Assembly (NCBI GenBank): GCA_011032825.1
Contig: JAADJZ010000012.1
Coordinates: 1,229,909-1,293,908 of the forward strand
Direction: 5' to 3'
Length of the DNA: 64,000 nt
Source of the DNA: Massariosphaeria phaeospora
Taxonomy: Eukaryota > Ascomycota > Dothideomycetes > Pleosporales
The notes under the pieces are model-generated. The model was not told the DNA's origin. It saw only the letters and a list, made by a program, of their open reading frames with translations, and searched no databases. This document shows positions 22,450-35,899 of this stretch, in pieces. Made by a program: the position numbers and the translations under genes. Each line of letters starts with the position of its first letter. Positions within the stretch are counted from its first letter, which is position 1.

Positions 22450-24966
22450 ATGAGGAACCTCGTGCTTTCAGTATTGAGTTTCGCGGCTTACTGCCAGCGA
22501 ACAAGTGCTCAATGTTCTGCCGATCAGCCTACCACAAGCGCGCCGCGCAAGAACGTGTGGAAGGCGCTATCTGAGGCAGAATATACAAGCGTGGCAGAAG
22601 TTCTAATTCACAAGCTGAATCTGACTGCCGTTCCAGTCTTGAGGTAAGCATCGAGATCCTTGTTGAATTGGAAGATCAAAGCTGACATCTTCCCAGTGGC
22701 CGACAAAATATTATGTATGCCAGCAATCTTGCTTCGTGCACAGTATCTGATATCTAACAGTCTGGAAGCGTCCAGATAGATCTGCTCCAGCCAAACAAAA
22801 GTGCCGTTCTCCCCTTTCTCGCCGGCTACGCCAGCGAGCCAAAACGATACGCACGTGCTACCGTCCAATATCAAATCCCTGAGATTCCTTACAACCAAGA
22901 GTACCTCGTGGGGCCTTTTCCCATCTCAAACGCGACATCGGTTCAGCCACTTTCATATCCTTTCAACAACAGAAGCCCTGGCAAGACTCGCATGGCATCC
23001 ATATACGCCGCAGGCGCAGGAGCGGCTAGCTTTCTCGAGAACCTCAGTTCGGAAATAGAGGATATCACCCGCGAATTATGGAATGCTGTAAGTATACAAC
23101 GGATAGCTCCGACATTGCGACGCTGATGTTTCCAGACATTGGCCGAAGGTACCGTGAACGGGCGCGTAGGCTCAGTGCTCCGCCAAGAAGATGGACGAGA
23201 CATTACGTGGCTCACCTTCCTCGGAACTCCAACAACTGGATTAGACACTTATACCATCCTACCACTGGGAGCTTCCGTGCGTCTAGACGTTAGCAGCCGT
23301 GACTGGCGAGAGTGGAGTGCGACCGGCTGGTTCAGTGACGGCAAATTCTACGAGAGCACCGATGCATTCCGAAAAGCTGTCTTCACCTCAGATTTTGAGA
23401 AGCCTCCCCCAAACGTCGACGGGCCCTGGGCATCAACCGACAAGCAAGGCGAGCCCTTGCCCCTAGACGAGCTCCCACCGCCAATGCCCGTATCCCAGGG
23501 CGCGAAGCGATTCTTAGTCGACGAGAAGGAGGACTTCGTTTCCTGGATGGACTTTTCATTCTACATGTCCACTTCTGCAGATCTTGGGCTTAGTCTCTTT
23601 GATGTCGAATATAAAGGCAAACGCATCCTTTACGAACTCGGCCTCCAGGAAGCCCTCGCCCACTACGCAAGCTCCGACCCTGTAATATCGGAGACGCTCT
23701 ATTTTGACACCCAGAACGGCATGGGCGCCGCTCTCGTCCCATTAGTCAGCGGCTACGATTGTCCCAGCTACGCCACCTACCTCAACGCTACATGGTCCAA
23801 GGATGGAGGTGTTGTGACTGTGCCCAACGCTATCTGCGTCTTTGAATCGGATGCCATGCACCCGATACGCAGACACTCAGCTGCGACCTATACCACTGTG
23901 ACGAAGAACATCCTGTTCACGGTACGCACTGTGTCGACGGTCGGGAACTACGACTACCTCATCGAATATAACTTCTTTTTGGACGGCGCAATCGAAGTTT
24001 CCGTCCGAGCTTCGGGATACATCACCGCCGCGTACTATTCCGGAAACGAGGAGTACGGCTTCAAAATCCATGATTTCCTGTCTGGCGCCATGCATGACCA
24101 CGTATTGACATTCAAGGCCGACCTGGATATCCTTGGCGAGAAGAACAGCGTGCAAAAGGTGGAATTCGTGGCGAACACTGTTGAGTATGTTTCCCTTCGC
24201 ATTCTGAAGTTGTTCATGGACTCGGGCTAACATTTCTGTCAAGATACCCCTGGGCCGTCGGCCAACCCCGCAACACCATGAAAGCGGTTAAAAGCTTCAT
24301 AACCAACGAAGCCGACGCGAGCATTGACTGGGCATACAATGACGCTGCACTCTACTCCATTGTCAACAAAGATACACCAAACAAATTCGGCGAGTTTCCC
24401 GGATATCGCGTCAAACGAAGTACGTCTAATCTCTCTCTCTCTCTTCTTCCATAATATCCATACCCATCCCATGTAAAACATCGATACCAGACTCCAACTC
24501 CATACTTCTATACTAACCCCCCATCCCAGGCGCCGGCGCCACACATCTCACGCCCAAGGACTCCACCCTCGCCGGCAACGCCGCCCACTTCGCGACTAGC
24601 AACCTGTACGTGACGCGCGCCAAAGACACGGAACCGCGCGGCGCCGACCGCAACAACGGCTTCGACATTGCAGACCCGCTCGTCGACTTCTCGAAGTTCC
24701 TGGACGGCGAGAGCTTGAGCCAGGAAGATCTCGTGCTGTGGTTCAACCTCGGCATGCACCACATGCCGCACACGGGCGACCTGCCCAACACGGTCATGAC
24801 GTCCGCACACTCGGCCATGCGGCTCGAGCCGCTGAACTATCTGTATGGCGACCCGTCGGTGCAAACGAGCCAGCAGGTCAAGATCGACATGGAGACGGGC
24901 GAGACGGAGACGTTTGGCGCGGTGGCGGCGAACTGTTCGGTTGAGTTAGGAGCGGGGTTGATGTAG
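22450..24966 (+). CDS. Secreted copper amine oxidase
   Basis: The product oxidises primary amines to aldehydes with release of ammonia and hydrogen peroxide. Spliced CDS: 22450-22643, 22697-22714, 22769-23087, 23136-24184, 24244-24419, 24530-24966, giving 730 residues. Exon 2 is only 18 nt, yet all phases close and the join restores NIIVQIDLLQPNK, typical of the family. Residues 1-21 look like a signal peptide. The cofactor motif VGNYDY places the precursor Tyr (future topaquinone) at 449. Asp368 in YFDTQNGMG fits the catalytic base, His497, His499 and His663 fit the copper ligands, and Cys386/Cys411 the conserved disulfide. Extracellular nitrogen scavenging is a likely role, by inference. 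Confidence 0.93.
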
Positions 24967-26093
24967 GCTGTTTAGCGCGGAGAGGAAAGTGGATTGGTGT
25001 ATTATAATGAGGTGGAGTGTAGCGGTTGTTTGTTGTTGTAGACGGTGTTAGAAAACCAAACCCGGAACCGGACATGGAAACTAAACTAATTTTAATTTAA
25101 TTTGTTACTTTGAATTGTTGGATCTTCGCTGCCTACCTATGCTGAATACGCATCAACATTAAACGCAACAACTATGTATTTGTAACGGTAGCAAGACAAA
25201 CGTAACTAGTGATAATGCGTAATTTGTATTCAAAATGACTATCGTTGCGTGAAGAGCAGAGAAGAGTATGTTGCCAATCCGAACGTTCCTTCCCCCTCAT
25301 CCAACATAGCTCCGAATACTTAGTATGTATACAACACCGTGCAAAGAATAGGGGAGCATGAAAACATAATCTCTCCATATACCATAGTCAAGATTGCGCA
25401 TGCGATTGATGGTTGAATTAGCGGGTGCGAACGAGATGCCCTACATATACGTACGTCCCTCCGCCAGCTGCTGATCATATCATATCACCACCACCTTCCT
25501 ACATCCACCCGCTGATGCAGCAGATACACACTTTGCCCGGATTGATTGATTGATTGATTTGGTTTAACGCCCTATATAAAACCTCCCTAGGGGTATTCGG
25601 GCGGGTCACGCTCTGGGCTTATAGTGGTGACGCACTTGCCTGATGTGCCTGATCGCTAACATGTGGTTTCTTGTGAAATCCTCCCGCCGTTTGAAGGAGA
25701 TTCATGAGTGATTTGTGGGCAGTAATGCCTACACTTTGCCCGGACCAGACCAGACTGACTTACTTACACCATCCCTCCCTTCCCTTCCACAGCAAACGAC
25801 GACAACCAGCCGTAGAAGGAAGCAGATGAAGTAAAAAAGCCACAAAACGGCCGGGTATCCCATGGATATATAAAACTATGTACTGTATTTTTGTCAAACA
25901 CAAACACGCCCTCCACAATGACCACTACAAAAAGACTGGAAAAGTCCGTTAACTCCCGTATGCCTCCCTAACTTATACCACGTATTTAATTAACACAAGC
26001 TCTTCCCACGCACGCGAACCCTCTAAAAAAGCGCGAAAAACCAGCAAACTCGCCCTCTATCACCCGACGTGTCTCCTTCTATCAATTAATAGA
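24967..26093. other. Convergent intergenic region
   Basis: The region holds the 3' flanks of the amine oxidase and the potassium transporter genes. There is a short GATT tandem run near 25540-25560. I see no gene: the 68-codon frame at 25172-25378 (-) has no motif. Confidence 0.6.
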
Positions 26094-28810
26094 TTATGCA
26101 TTTTTCTCTCTCGGAATCGTTGGCCCGGCGTTCAACGCGCCGGAAAGAAATCTGCCCAGACCCTGCGGTTTGGAGCGGCCGCGAGCCGAAGCTGCCTCGC
26201 CGTCACCCGTGGTGGCATTGGTACTCCTGCGGCTGAGGCTCGTGCCCGTGCGTATCAGGCCGCCTTCTTCACCCGAGTTGCTGCCGCGCCGCGCCCTGCG
26301 CATGGCATCGACATCTTCTTTCTTGTGCAGGGCTTCGCTAGGGAGTAGGATGGCGCGATCGAGTGCGTAGGGGAGCCCACGATGCCGACCACGAATCTGC
26401 ATGGCGATCATAATGAGTTTGGAGATGACCTTGAACTGGCCGGAGAAACTGGTGTTGACGCCCGGGTAGCCGAGACTGAGGCCGACGGTGCCGTAGGCCG
26501 AGATGATTTCGAAGAGCACGGAGAAGAGCGTGAAGGCGAAGTCGTTTGTGTTTTCGAGGCGGCTGCCTTCGACGATGGCGATGAGGAAGAAGCCGAGGAA
26601 GACGAACCACAGATCGAAGGAGAGTTGGCGGCGTAAGTGGGTTCCGAGATAGCTACTTTTAGACTCCTCTTCCTCGCTGCTGCTCCATACGCCGAGCGAC
26701 TTTTCTTCGTATACGTTCGTTTGACGCATGCTGATAGCGATGGGGAACACGGAGATATACATCATGATGAGGTATGAAACTTGAATGGCGGGATGTAATT
26801 CAGCGAGATTGACGACAGCGAAACCGGCGGTCCGGGTTGCAGCAGCCTGGAAGAGGCCGGCAAGGAAGCGGAAGCCGGGTGGAAGCGATGTGACGGTCGG
26901 GTCGTTGAGCTGCGATCGATTAGCGTACTTTCATGCTGGTGGAACGGGGTACCTCACATCTAGAATGATAAAGAAGACGATATCGATGCCATTGAGTCCG
27001 ATTAGTACCCAAAACAGCCACCAATTGGCGCTGCTAGGAAAGAGAAGAGTAAAGCACCGGCGAGGGTGATCGAGAAGAAACCGTAGTTCTTCCCAGACGC
27101 TACTACCGTGCGGCACAAACTTGGATGTCAACCAGATCACGAATCGAAGCATGCAGGGGAATCCCGTATTGCCTATGATGATTAGAAAGGTTCCCAATAC
27201 TAATGGTAAGATGGCAAACTGGAAAGAAACCATAGAGTCCGGGGTAAGAGTGAACCCCAAGTCGTTGAACATGGAAGCCGGGGTGAAGAAGCCCCACCAC
27301 ACCGGATTGACGCCAACTTTCTCAACGACTTGGGAATAGTGTGCGTCCCTGACAATCCAGGGAAGCAGACAGATCATGCCAAGCAGGTGAAAGCCAACGA
27401 AGTAGGAGACGAGGATGATAGTGAGGAGCTTGAGCGCACGATACTCAATGCCACCAAGCTCCTCCCGCTGCTCCTCGGTCAGATCAACGAAGGCTGAGTT
27501 CCGCCCCACAGTCGGTGTCCAACTAAGGTAGGGCATGGGGTCCTCCTCCTCTTCTTGAGACTTTGACATGAAGCTTGTGAGGGTCTTAGACCTGGCCCTG
27601 CTACGTAGATGCATACCGGGTGCAGGCGTATCTGCATCGGCGGGCTTTCCCCGACCGTAGACGGATGGGCCTGTGGTAGGCCGATTTCGTTCGGGCACGT
27701 CGATAGTAATGTGTTGCTTCAAGGGGTGGTCATCCTTGTTCATTTCAGCAGGGGCAACCGAGTTCGATCGCTGAGGTTTCCTAGGTGCGGATTCCTGATC
27801 CTCCGTGACCTTCTTGTCCAAGTCGTCGCCCTCATCAATCCGCTGCGGTACAAATCCAAGATCGTAGTCCCGTGGACCGGGGATGCGAAATGTGCCTTTG
27901 TCTTGAGGATCACGTTGATTTTGCACAAACGCAATGCTCCGTTCCTTGTCGCGTTCCGGGAGACGCTCATCATCAGGCGAGTCCACTTGGTCCGCCCACA
28001 TGATGTCTCGATGCTGTTCAGGAGCCTGTTCCTTGGGTTCAACGCCCGAATCCACAGTGCCAGTCTTCTCTTTTCCCGAGCTGCTGCCCGAACTGTCGTT
28101 ATCCAGGCCGCTCTCGAGAAGACTCTCATCCTCAATCTTTTTCCCCTTTGTCTCGCCGTTGGCGGCCCGCAACACGACGATTGTGCGATCGCCCACCCCG
28201 GTTTCTTCGTTCCCCAAATCCCGCTCTGTGTCTCCCTTGGCTTCACTCTTTGTCCGAGATCGCGTTCGAGTGCGGCGCATGCTACGCGCTTCAAGCACAA
28301 CGTTCTGAAAACGTTTCTCGAACCAGTAGAGGCGTACAAAGACTACAAAGGTATTGATGAATATCGGATTGCATATACACGCAATGAGCATGATGACGAC
28401 CTGTTTGCTAGCATTAGCGCAAGCCTTACTTGCATTGTTGTCTCACGTACCTGCTGGTGTAGTTTCAGTAGGTTGATATCGATCCTACAATTGTCAGGTT
28501 TGACCTGATTCCCCTCCAAGCCCGACTTACGTATTGAGACCGCTCTGTGTCGACGCTCCGCTAGCGAAGAACAGCGCATCGGTATATGAGATATCGGTGC
28601 CGGGGTAGAGGATGATTGACCCGATGAGTGTCATGCTGATCAGGTACGTATCTATGCAACTGTCAGCCGCGGTGCGCAGCAGTCTCTGCGCCGGGCTTCC
28701 TTGGACATACAGTGCAGTGTTATAAAGTTGAAGCGCGGCTTGAACGCGGACAGCTTCGTCGGCAGGTACTGCTTCAGCCATCCGAACACCACAATCCAGG
28801 GGGTGAACAT
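26094..28810 (-). CDS. TRK-family potassium transporter
   Basis: Plasma-membrane K+ uptake protein. Spliced CDS on the - strand: 28810-28711, 28651-28531, 28484-28451, 28400-26958, 26909-26094, giving 837 residues. The four introns are 46-59 bp and all phases close. Four pore loops with selectivity-filter glycines are visible: STQSGLNTVD (about 63-72), FNDLGFTL (about 460), ATRTAGFA (about 590) and SAYGTVGLSLG (about 705). A long, charged cytoplasmic loop of about 280 residues separates the first and second membrane units, as in yeast Trk1. The Arg/Ser-rich tail follows the last membrane segment. The ATG at 28810 is the first in frame; a further upstream exon cannot be excluded. Yeast TRK1 is the closest named relative I recognise. 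Confidence 0.92.
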
Positions 28811-29616
28811 GGCGATTGGTCGCGCGCCCGAGCCGGGAGGCAACGGTTTGGCGGATGATGCGCTCGATGAAAAGAATGCGGAGAGGGTGAAGACGGTTCG
28901 ACGACGGACGGTGAAGGGCGACGGCTCGGGTCGCGGCGGCGAGGTAGATCAAGTTAGATGCTGGGTCATCAGCATGGGCCGCGGCTCAGCTAACGGACCG
29001 CCCCGAGCGCGACCAAGTGAGTTGGAGGAGCGCAGTTGTGGTGGGCATGGTTCCTGGAGCTCCCGGCTCGAGCCTCGAGGCGTGTTTCGACTCTCGAGTC
29101 TGTGGCTTCGGTGGTGGTGGTGCAGGGAAGGCGGTGGCAGATGATGACGCCAAGAACTCGCCCGACAGTCGAGCGCCGATCGTGAATGGCGCGCCGCCAG
29201 ATTACCATCTCGGCACATGGTACACACGAGAACAAAGCCGTTCTAGTTCAAGCAACGCCTCGGGCTCTTGTTTCACTGCTCAACTGCTTCTCCCAACAAG
29301 CTACATTCCATTAAAAGTTTCACTGTCTAGATGCAACTCTAGCCACATACATGCAACCAATCTAAGATAACCTAGGAGGTCTACCTATGGATACGGGCGC
29401 ACTATGGCAGCAAACCCAAAGATACGATAAGATGAAACGACCAAAAATGCCTGCTACTCTAGTACACCGAAGTATTCACAGCTAGAAAAAAGTACAAGGT
29501 ACATTGCCGCCATGCAGGGAACGCCCTATGCAATACGACACGCGATAAGTCACCAAAGCTGACACGCTGGAGGCCAAGCAGCAACAAACTATCGACCCTA
29601 TGTCACTACTAGTCCC
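28811..29616. other. Intergenic region upstream of the TRK gene
   Basis: The region holds the 3' flank of glycogen synthase and the promoter of the potassium transporter. Several overlapping open frames on both strands reflect the high GC content and show no family motif. Confidence 0.6.
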
Positions 29617-31938
29617 TTACCCGGTGCCGTTGATGGCCGGTGAGGCGGTGCCTGACACGGGAGCCGAGCCCGTTGGAGTCTTGGTCTTAAGTGTCAGCGG
29701 GAACGGATAGTCATCTGGGTCTTCTTCTTCTCTGTGCGGATTGTTAGCCACAGTTCCGTAATCGCCACACCATAGTACTTACGGGAGCTTCCACGCTATG
29801 TAGTCTTCGGTGCTGAGCCCCTCTCGACCTTCTTGTAATGAAGCAAAATCACCTGGCGTCATCATGCCGGACCTATCTCGTGGCGAGCCTGGCTCCGATA
29901 GCGGTCTCGAGATCTTCACTTCGTGAGAGCCGAAGAAGTCGGGTTCCTCGTCTTCTTCGTATGCCCCTGGGTATGCTCGGCGCAGTGCCAGCTGCCGGGA
30001 CTTGACGTATTCTAGCCCCATTCGTTTCCAATCCAGCAAGTCACTCAACCGCTCAGTCCGGTTACGTTGGTTGATACGTTGTCGTTTGCTCTTCTTGGTA
30101 AATTCAAACATGTATTCTGTAAGTTGGTTGACAGAGTCGTCGATACCCTTCTGCCGACGATCGACAATATAAATACCATAATCGGCTGCATTCTCGATCA
30201 ACTCTTCCATGTAACAACCAAACCCAGAGAGATTCGTCGTGATGCTGGGAACACCCATCACGGTGCACTCAGCAGGAGTGTAGCCCCAAGGCTCGTAGTA
30301 TGAAGGGAAGACACCAAGATGCGTACCGCGGACAAAATCGTCGTAGTCCAGTGGCAGAACGGGGTTGGACGAGTTCAAGAACTCGGGATGGAAAACGACC
30401 TTCACTCTATCCGAAGGATGGTTAAAAAGCTGACAACGACGCAACTGATTCAACACTGGATCTTCGGCGTCGTTGACCATGTTGTGGGTTACAATGGGTG
30501 GGAGATTGTGTCTCTTCATGGCGAACAGCCGCCGGCGGAGCATAATCTTGTCAGACGGGGATATCAGGTCCTTGTCTTCAGGTAGTTCTTGGCCTTCGGT
30601 CCATGCAATGGACCGCTCGAAAAGCTTCTTGCCCACGTTCTCTTCAATGACCTTGATCGTGTCATGGAGTGATTTGATCACAGCCTGTCCTTTGAGGGCT
30701 TCTACTGTTAGAGACTGTGTTTGCGCAGGCAAGATGATGAATGCCACCACAGTCATGTTTGAGTTGTCGCTCTTCATTTTGTGGTTCAATCGCGCCAGCG
30801 ACTCGATAAACATGTCCACTCCTTTGTTTCTGTATTCGTATCGTCCGGCAGTGAAAAGGTATAGCGTGTTCTCCGGGTCGAAGTCATTGTGCCCATAGAA
30901 GTGGCCTCGCACGAAATCATTGATCTTGATCTTGGCCTGTTGATGAAGATTTTGGAATTCGTGAGTGGCCGAAAACTTCTTCACGTTCAATCCATTCGGT
31001 AGCACGCCGTCAGGTTTACGCTTCAGCAGGTGCTCGGCCTCGTATGCTGTGATATGGGAGACGGTGGTGAATACATCGGCAGCGTGCGCGGCGCCACGCT
31101 CGATGCAATAGCGGTGATAGATGCCACGCTTGCCTGCCTCGGCATCGACATCGAAAAACTGCAGGTTGTTGTAAAAGTCAACAGAGCCGGCACACAGGTA
31201 GCGCCCGAGCAGTGTTGCATGCGTGGTGAAGATGGTAGTCACATCGATGCGCCGCTTCTTGCATAGGGGTAGGGCCACACCAGCAAGCCATTCGTGGAAT
31301 TGGGCGATGACGGCTCGCTGCTTCTCGTGAACCACATACTGCTCATAGTTAGCCTTTTACTGGATATGAGCATGGGAACTCTGTGCATACCTCGCCCAAA
31401 AACCAGGCCACGACGTAGCCGAATACGATGGCCTCGTTGGTCTCCGCATCGCCAGGTGGGGAGGGAATTCCTGCAACCGACCACAGATCGGCCTTCCACT
31501 CGTCTAGATATCCGTACGCGGTACTGGTATCGAACAGAAGGACTCGCGGGGCGCCGTCAATGAGCCATCGGCCATATAGGGTTTTGATTCCGCGCTCGTT
31601 CATCGACTTGAGTGTAGCTACGATGGCAGGGTCTTTGGGCTCTACTTCTTCGACTTCGACAGCAGCCTGGCGTGCATTAGTTGGAGCCGGCCCAAAGTGA
31701 TGGTCCTGCACGTACCGATTCCCTATTCAGCGGCCCCAACAAGGTGTATGAGGACCCATACTCAGCCGTCGTGACCTGAGCCTTCGATTTCAGAACAGAG
31801 TAGATACCGCCAACTATAAAATCTCAGCATGTTGATACCCCAAAGCTCAACTGGGAGACTACCTCGATTTGCGACCTCTGTAGCGACCTCGAAGAGGATG
31901 TGGTGGGTGACATCGCGGGCTGTCCCAGTTCCGGCCAT
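29617..31938 (-). CDS. Glycogen [starch] synthase (GT3)
   Basis: The enzyme transfers glucose from UDP-glucose to the glycogen chain in the cytosol. Spliced CDS: 31938-31863, 31813-31716, 31666-31391, 31341-29783, 29731-29617, giving 707 residues, the length of yeast Gsy1/Gsy2. All four introns are about 50 bp (49, 49, 49, 51) and phases close. The N-terminal block [20 protein letters not shown] binds the donor nucleotide region. [15 protein letters not shown] and the catalytic ExxxxxxxE region EPWGYTPAE (about 487-517) are intact. The Arg cluster [14 protein letters not shown] (about 567-584) is the glucose-6-phosphate-responsive regulatory helix. The C-terminal tail has Ser/Thr-Pro sites ([13 protein letters not shown]), consistent with control by phosphorylation. 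Confidence 0.96.
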
Positions 31939-33042
31939 GGTGTGGATGCAGAACAGAAGTCCTGAGGAATGAGAGGCGTGGAGGAGGAGTACACTGAGCT
32001 ATCGTAAAGGCAGGCCGGGGCGAAGAGGGAAGAGCTATAAAGCTCCACACGGCCAGCTACTGCGGCTGGCGGCACCGGATTACCTAGGTAGCGTCCTTGT
32101 CTGCTCCGGCTGCGGGCGGTCGGACTTGGAAGCACTGGATCGTTTGAAACGCAATTGACTCGGTGAGGCTGGTATGTGGAGATGCGCCGAGGTTCTGGCA
32201 GTGAAGGCGAAGCAGGAGGCGGCGAGGGAAAGTGAAAAGCCTGCGCCGTTTTGTTGAACAAGCCCGAGCGCGGAGAGATGATGGAGGCTGATGCAGCTAG
32301 GCCGCTTTGACGGGTGAGCTCCAGGGCGCTGTCCCCTGCCCATGACGTCGCTTAACCGCGCGTGGCAGCGATCGCCAGCCCTCGAACGCATTTGCCAATC
32401 AGCATTTCCTCCGTGCTTACTAAGACCCCATGAATGGAGTTTATCAACTGCGGGGCAGTCACCGGGCTGGTGTTGAGGCCTGAGAGCTGCCCTTCACCAC
32501 TCGACCGCGGGGTGGTTGTGGTTGCGCGAAGCTCCACCACCCTCGGCCCAAAACTGCACCCGAGGGGCGGCATGCACTCTTCCGTCATCATGGCGGGGTC
32601 TCCGCGCACATTGTCAGTCCGCTCTCCCGGTGGGGGTGGAAGAACTGTGGGTTGGTTACAATGTCAGGTGGGGGTGGGCACGTGAAGGGCAATGCCCGGC
32701 ACCTGGCTCGAGTAATCGGGAAGCTCGCAGCTTGTTGGTGTCCCTCGGGCCCGCATGACCGACTGTATTAGATGGATACGAATCAGGAAGTGGAAGCTTT
32801 CATAAGATATCCCAATTGAGTGATACCCACCTATCGCCGCCGTCATGGTGCCCTGATTATGGCCCGAGCCCCCTACCGGCAGCCCATGAATAGTGAGAAG
32901 ATGAAGAAACAGCTACCTAAATGTAAACAAAGAACTGCGCGAGACTCCGCCATAGGGATATTGAACTCCAGAAATGCTCAAGATGCTGCACAGTCACTAC
33001 CCACCCCGAACCCACTCGCACTCACCCAAAGTCCGCGCTCCC
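31939..33042. other. Intergenic region upstream of glycogen synthase
   Basis: This 1.1-kb region lies between the glycogen synthase start and the 3' end of the PH-domain gene. It is GC-balanced and holds only short overlapping open frames without motifs. It presumably carries the glycogen synthase promoter and leader. Confidence 0.6.
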
Positions 33043-35899
33043 TCACTTATCCCGAGCAACCACCGGGCCACCGGCACCCTGCGATCGCTCAACGCCAGCA
33101 AGCAAGCTGCCCGAGGCGAACGTCGGATTTTCCCTAAAGTCCAGCATCGGGCCCCGGGCTTTCGACCCATCCATGACTCCGTGGCCAACTTTGGCATTTC
33201 CCTGGCCGTACCCTACGCGGGCGAGCAGGCCACCTCCTGTGAAGGCGTTGCTGTCGTCTTCGGGCGCGCCGGAATGGTTGTTGACTGTGTACGCGGCCAG
33301 CCCTTCGCCCCTTCCCTTCAATGACCGCGTCCGCTCATGTCCACCCGTTCCGTAGGTGCCATGTGTCGGACGGCCTGTGGTCGGTCTCGAACGCCAGTCA
33401 ATGGAAGGCGGAATCTTGATCGCTTCATCCAAGGACGTTGCGTTTTCTATAAGGGGCCCTGAATCCCCTTCCGGAATGAAAGCCTTCCCCTTGCGAGCGT
33501 GTTGAGGCGGCGCTCTGTATGTTGGTGTGAGATCAATTAGAGGCTGCGGCATCCCGCGCTTAGAAGCACTGCGCTGGAGGTCGCTTGAGATTCGTCGATG
33601 GCCAGTGCTACGAACTGAAGACTTGCGATTGAGGCCCGCATCATTAGAAGATGGCTGAGACATGTTGTTAATGAGCGAAGGCCCTTCGGTGAATGGACCG
33701 GACGGTGTTTCTTCTCGTCCTTGCAGGGCTCTTTGCCGCTGAGAATATGCCCTTCCAAGCAAGCCAGTAGCAGCAAAAGTGTCCGATCCAGGTTCAGCAG
33801 AAGAGCCCTGCGCCTGGGAAATATCTCCAGTACTTGGAGGCACGTTGTCGTTGCTGACAGTGTGGCCGAGGTTGTAGGATACCGGTGGAGGTGCTTTGGA
33901 TCTAGTAGACATCTTTCTCTGGTGCATTGCTCGAGAATTGAATCTAGCAAGCGGTGCGTCGTCTGGAAATAAGCCAGGTTTACGCTCCTCCTGTGTCTTT
34001 TGGCCGAAGTGGCCGAGGTCTAGCAACGGCTGGAACGACCCCAACTGATAGTGAGATCCGACCGATTCGTTTCGTGCATGCGAAGACGTTCCAAAACTCA
34101 ATTCGAGAGCAGCTGGTGCACTACGACTGGGCGCCAAGGCATCAACAACGTTTGGATCCGGAGCTTTGGTTTTCTTTTGCCCTTCTCCCATTACATGCTT
34201 CAGCCACCAGCTTCTCCAACCTTGCAAAGTCGTGTAGAACAAAGAAGCCGTATTCTTGTCATTCGTACAAAAGAAATGCACATAGCCGGTCTCATCTGAA
34301 AAAATATTTGACTTTTCCTGGCTCTTGACGGCATAACAAATCTTTTTCGGGGGCTTCACCTTGGCGAGCTTACGATCGAGGGGTGAGTATATGTCGAAGT
34401 CGCTGAGGTGGCAAATGTTTGTGAGATCCTTTGAAGTCTCGCTCTTACTCAAGACTAGCTGTCCATCTTCTCGAAGGGTAATGTAGCGTTTCGACCACTT
34501 TCCTGGTCTCGAGGAGTAGTGGATGTAACAGCCCATACCCGGTGGCTTCGTGTCTGGGACCCTCGATGCAATCAAGTCCTGCTGATCTATATGATTGGAA
34601 ACAGAGTCCAAGATCAAAAGATCATTTTGCTTGTCGTCATCCCAAGAATTCATCACATCTCGCACGTGCTCATAGTTGCGGAGGGGTCGCCTTACACTGA
34701 CCTTCTGGAAGATCTCAAGGACTACGGCGCTGCGTACATCGATCGTTTCGGACAAAATGTTGGACGCAGATTTAATGAGATCAAGTGGCGTAGTTGTTGG
34801 TGTTACCGGAAGCAGGATGTTGGTCTTGTTACACCTCACCATGACACGCTACAGATTGATTAGCACTCTCAAATCAGCAGGAATGAGCCCGACATACCCT
34901 GTCGCCGGCATTGGAAGCTGATATTGGAGCGTCAATGCCTAGCACTGCGCCGCCGCCGCCGGGCCTGATTGTCTCAAGGTCCCGCTTCTCGTTGCTCGTC
35001 TGGCGGGACTTGGCCGCGTCTGCAGGACTCTCCGGGGACGATGGGGCATCATCCTTTCTTCGCCTGAATAGACCACCGAATGCTCCGCCGTGCTTCGGGG
35101 GGGAGACTGGCGGTGAAGTCTGGGCTTTGCGGGCCGCTTGGTCGTATCTAGCCCGACGTTGCTCGTCATCTCTCTGCTGTAACATTTTGGTGGTCGCGGC
35201 TTTTCGCAGCCGCTTCCCGCGCTCGTCCTCTTCCTTCTGACGCCGTGCTTCTTCGGCTTCTTCACCCTCTGCCCTACTACGCGCTGCCTCGTCCTCGCTT
35301 CGCAGTCTTTCCTGACGATCACGTTCTGCCTGCTCAGCTTCTAGTCTGAAGCGCTTCTCGGCCCTTAGGGTCTCCTGCATTCGTTGTTGGCGCTCCGCTT
35401 CGTCTCGCATCAGCTGCTTGGCTTCGTCGCGTGCCGTCTGGCCAGGCTCGCGATTGCCCTCCAGCTTCTCCAGCAACGGCGCGGCATCTGGCCGTGACCT
35501 GGCCAAGTTCGGCACGCGAGATTGGGCATTGCTAGCGGCACGCGAGGGCTGTTGCGGCGAGCTTGTTGCGCGATTGCGGGCGGCGGACGACGTTTGCGCA
35601 GGCGAGGGGACTGGAGGGACTTGGACGGTGTTGGAGCGGATCGGGGGGGCCTTTGTGGAGGGGCCGTTCGACGTCTGCGGGCGGCGGTGATAGCGAGACA
35701 TGCTCCTGCTGACTGTGGCTTCTTTCTGGGGCTCCATTGGGGCGGCTGGAGGCATGGCAGGCACAGGAGGAGCCGCGGGGTGCTCTTCGGCGAAGTGCTG
35801 CAGATGAGCTTGACCTTGCTTCGCCTGGGCTATGCGCACGCTGCGGTAACGCGAGATCTTTGCAGGAGCGGCCTGCGGCGACGATGTTTCGGGCTCCAT
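33043..35899 (-). CDS. Coiled-coil / RA-like / PH-domain adaptor protein
   Basis: Spliced CDS: 35899-34898 and 34848-33043 (49-bp intron, phase 0), giving 935 residues. Residues 1-150 are Pro/Ser-rich. Residues 154-259 are a highly charged Glu/Arg/Lys coiled coil. Residues about 335-420 look like a Ras-association (ubiquitin-like) fold beginning VMVRCNKTNILLPV. Residues about 437-554 form a PH domain (GCYIHYSSRPGKWSKRYITL ... LFYTTLQGWRSWW). The C-terminal third is disordered and Gly/Ser/Pro-rich. The order coiled coil-RA-PH resembles animal MRL proteins (Mig-10/RIAM/lamellipodin), which link Ras-family GTPases and phosphoinositides to actin. A similar role here is inference. The ATG at 35899 is the first in-frame AUG. 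Confidence 0.87.

Noticed and set aside
26170..28508. Long + strand frames opposite the TRK gene (for example 27609-28508)
   Set aside because: They are shadows of the GC-rich coding strand without homology features.
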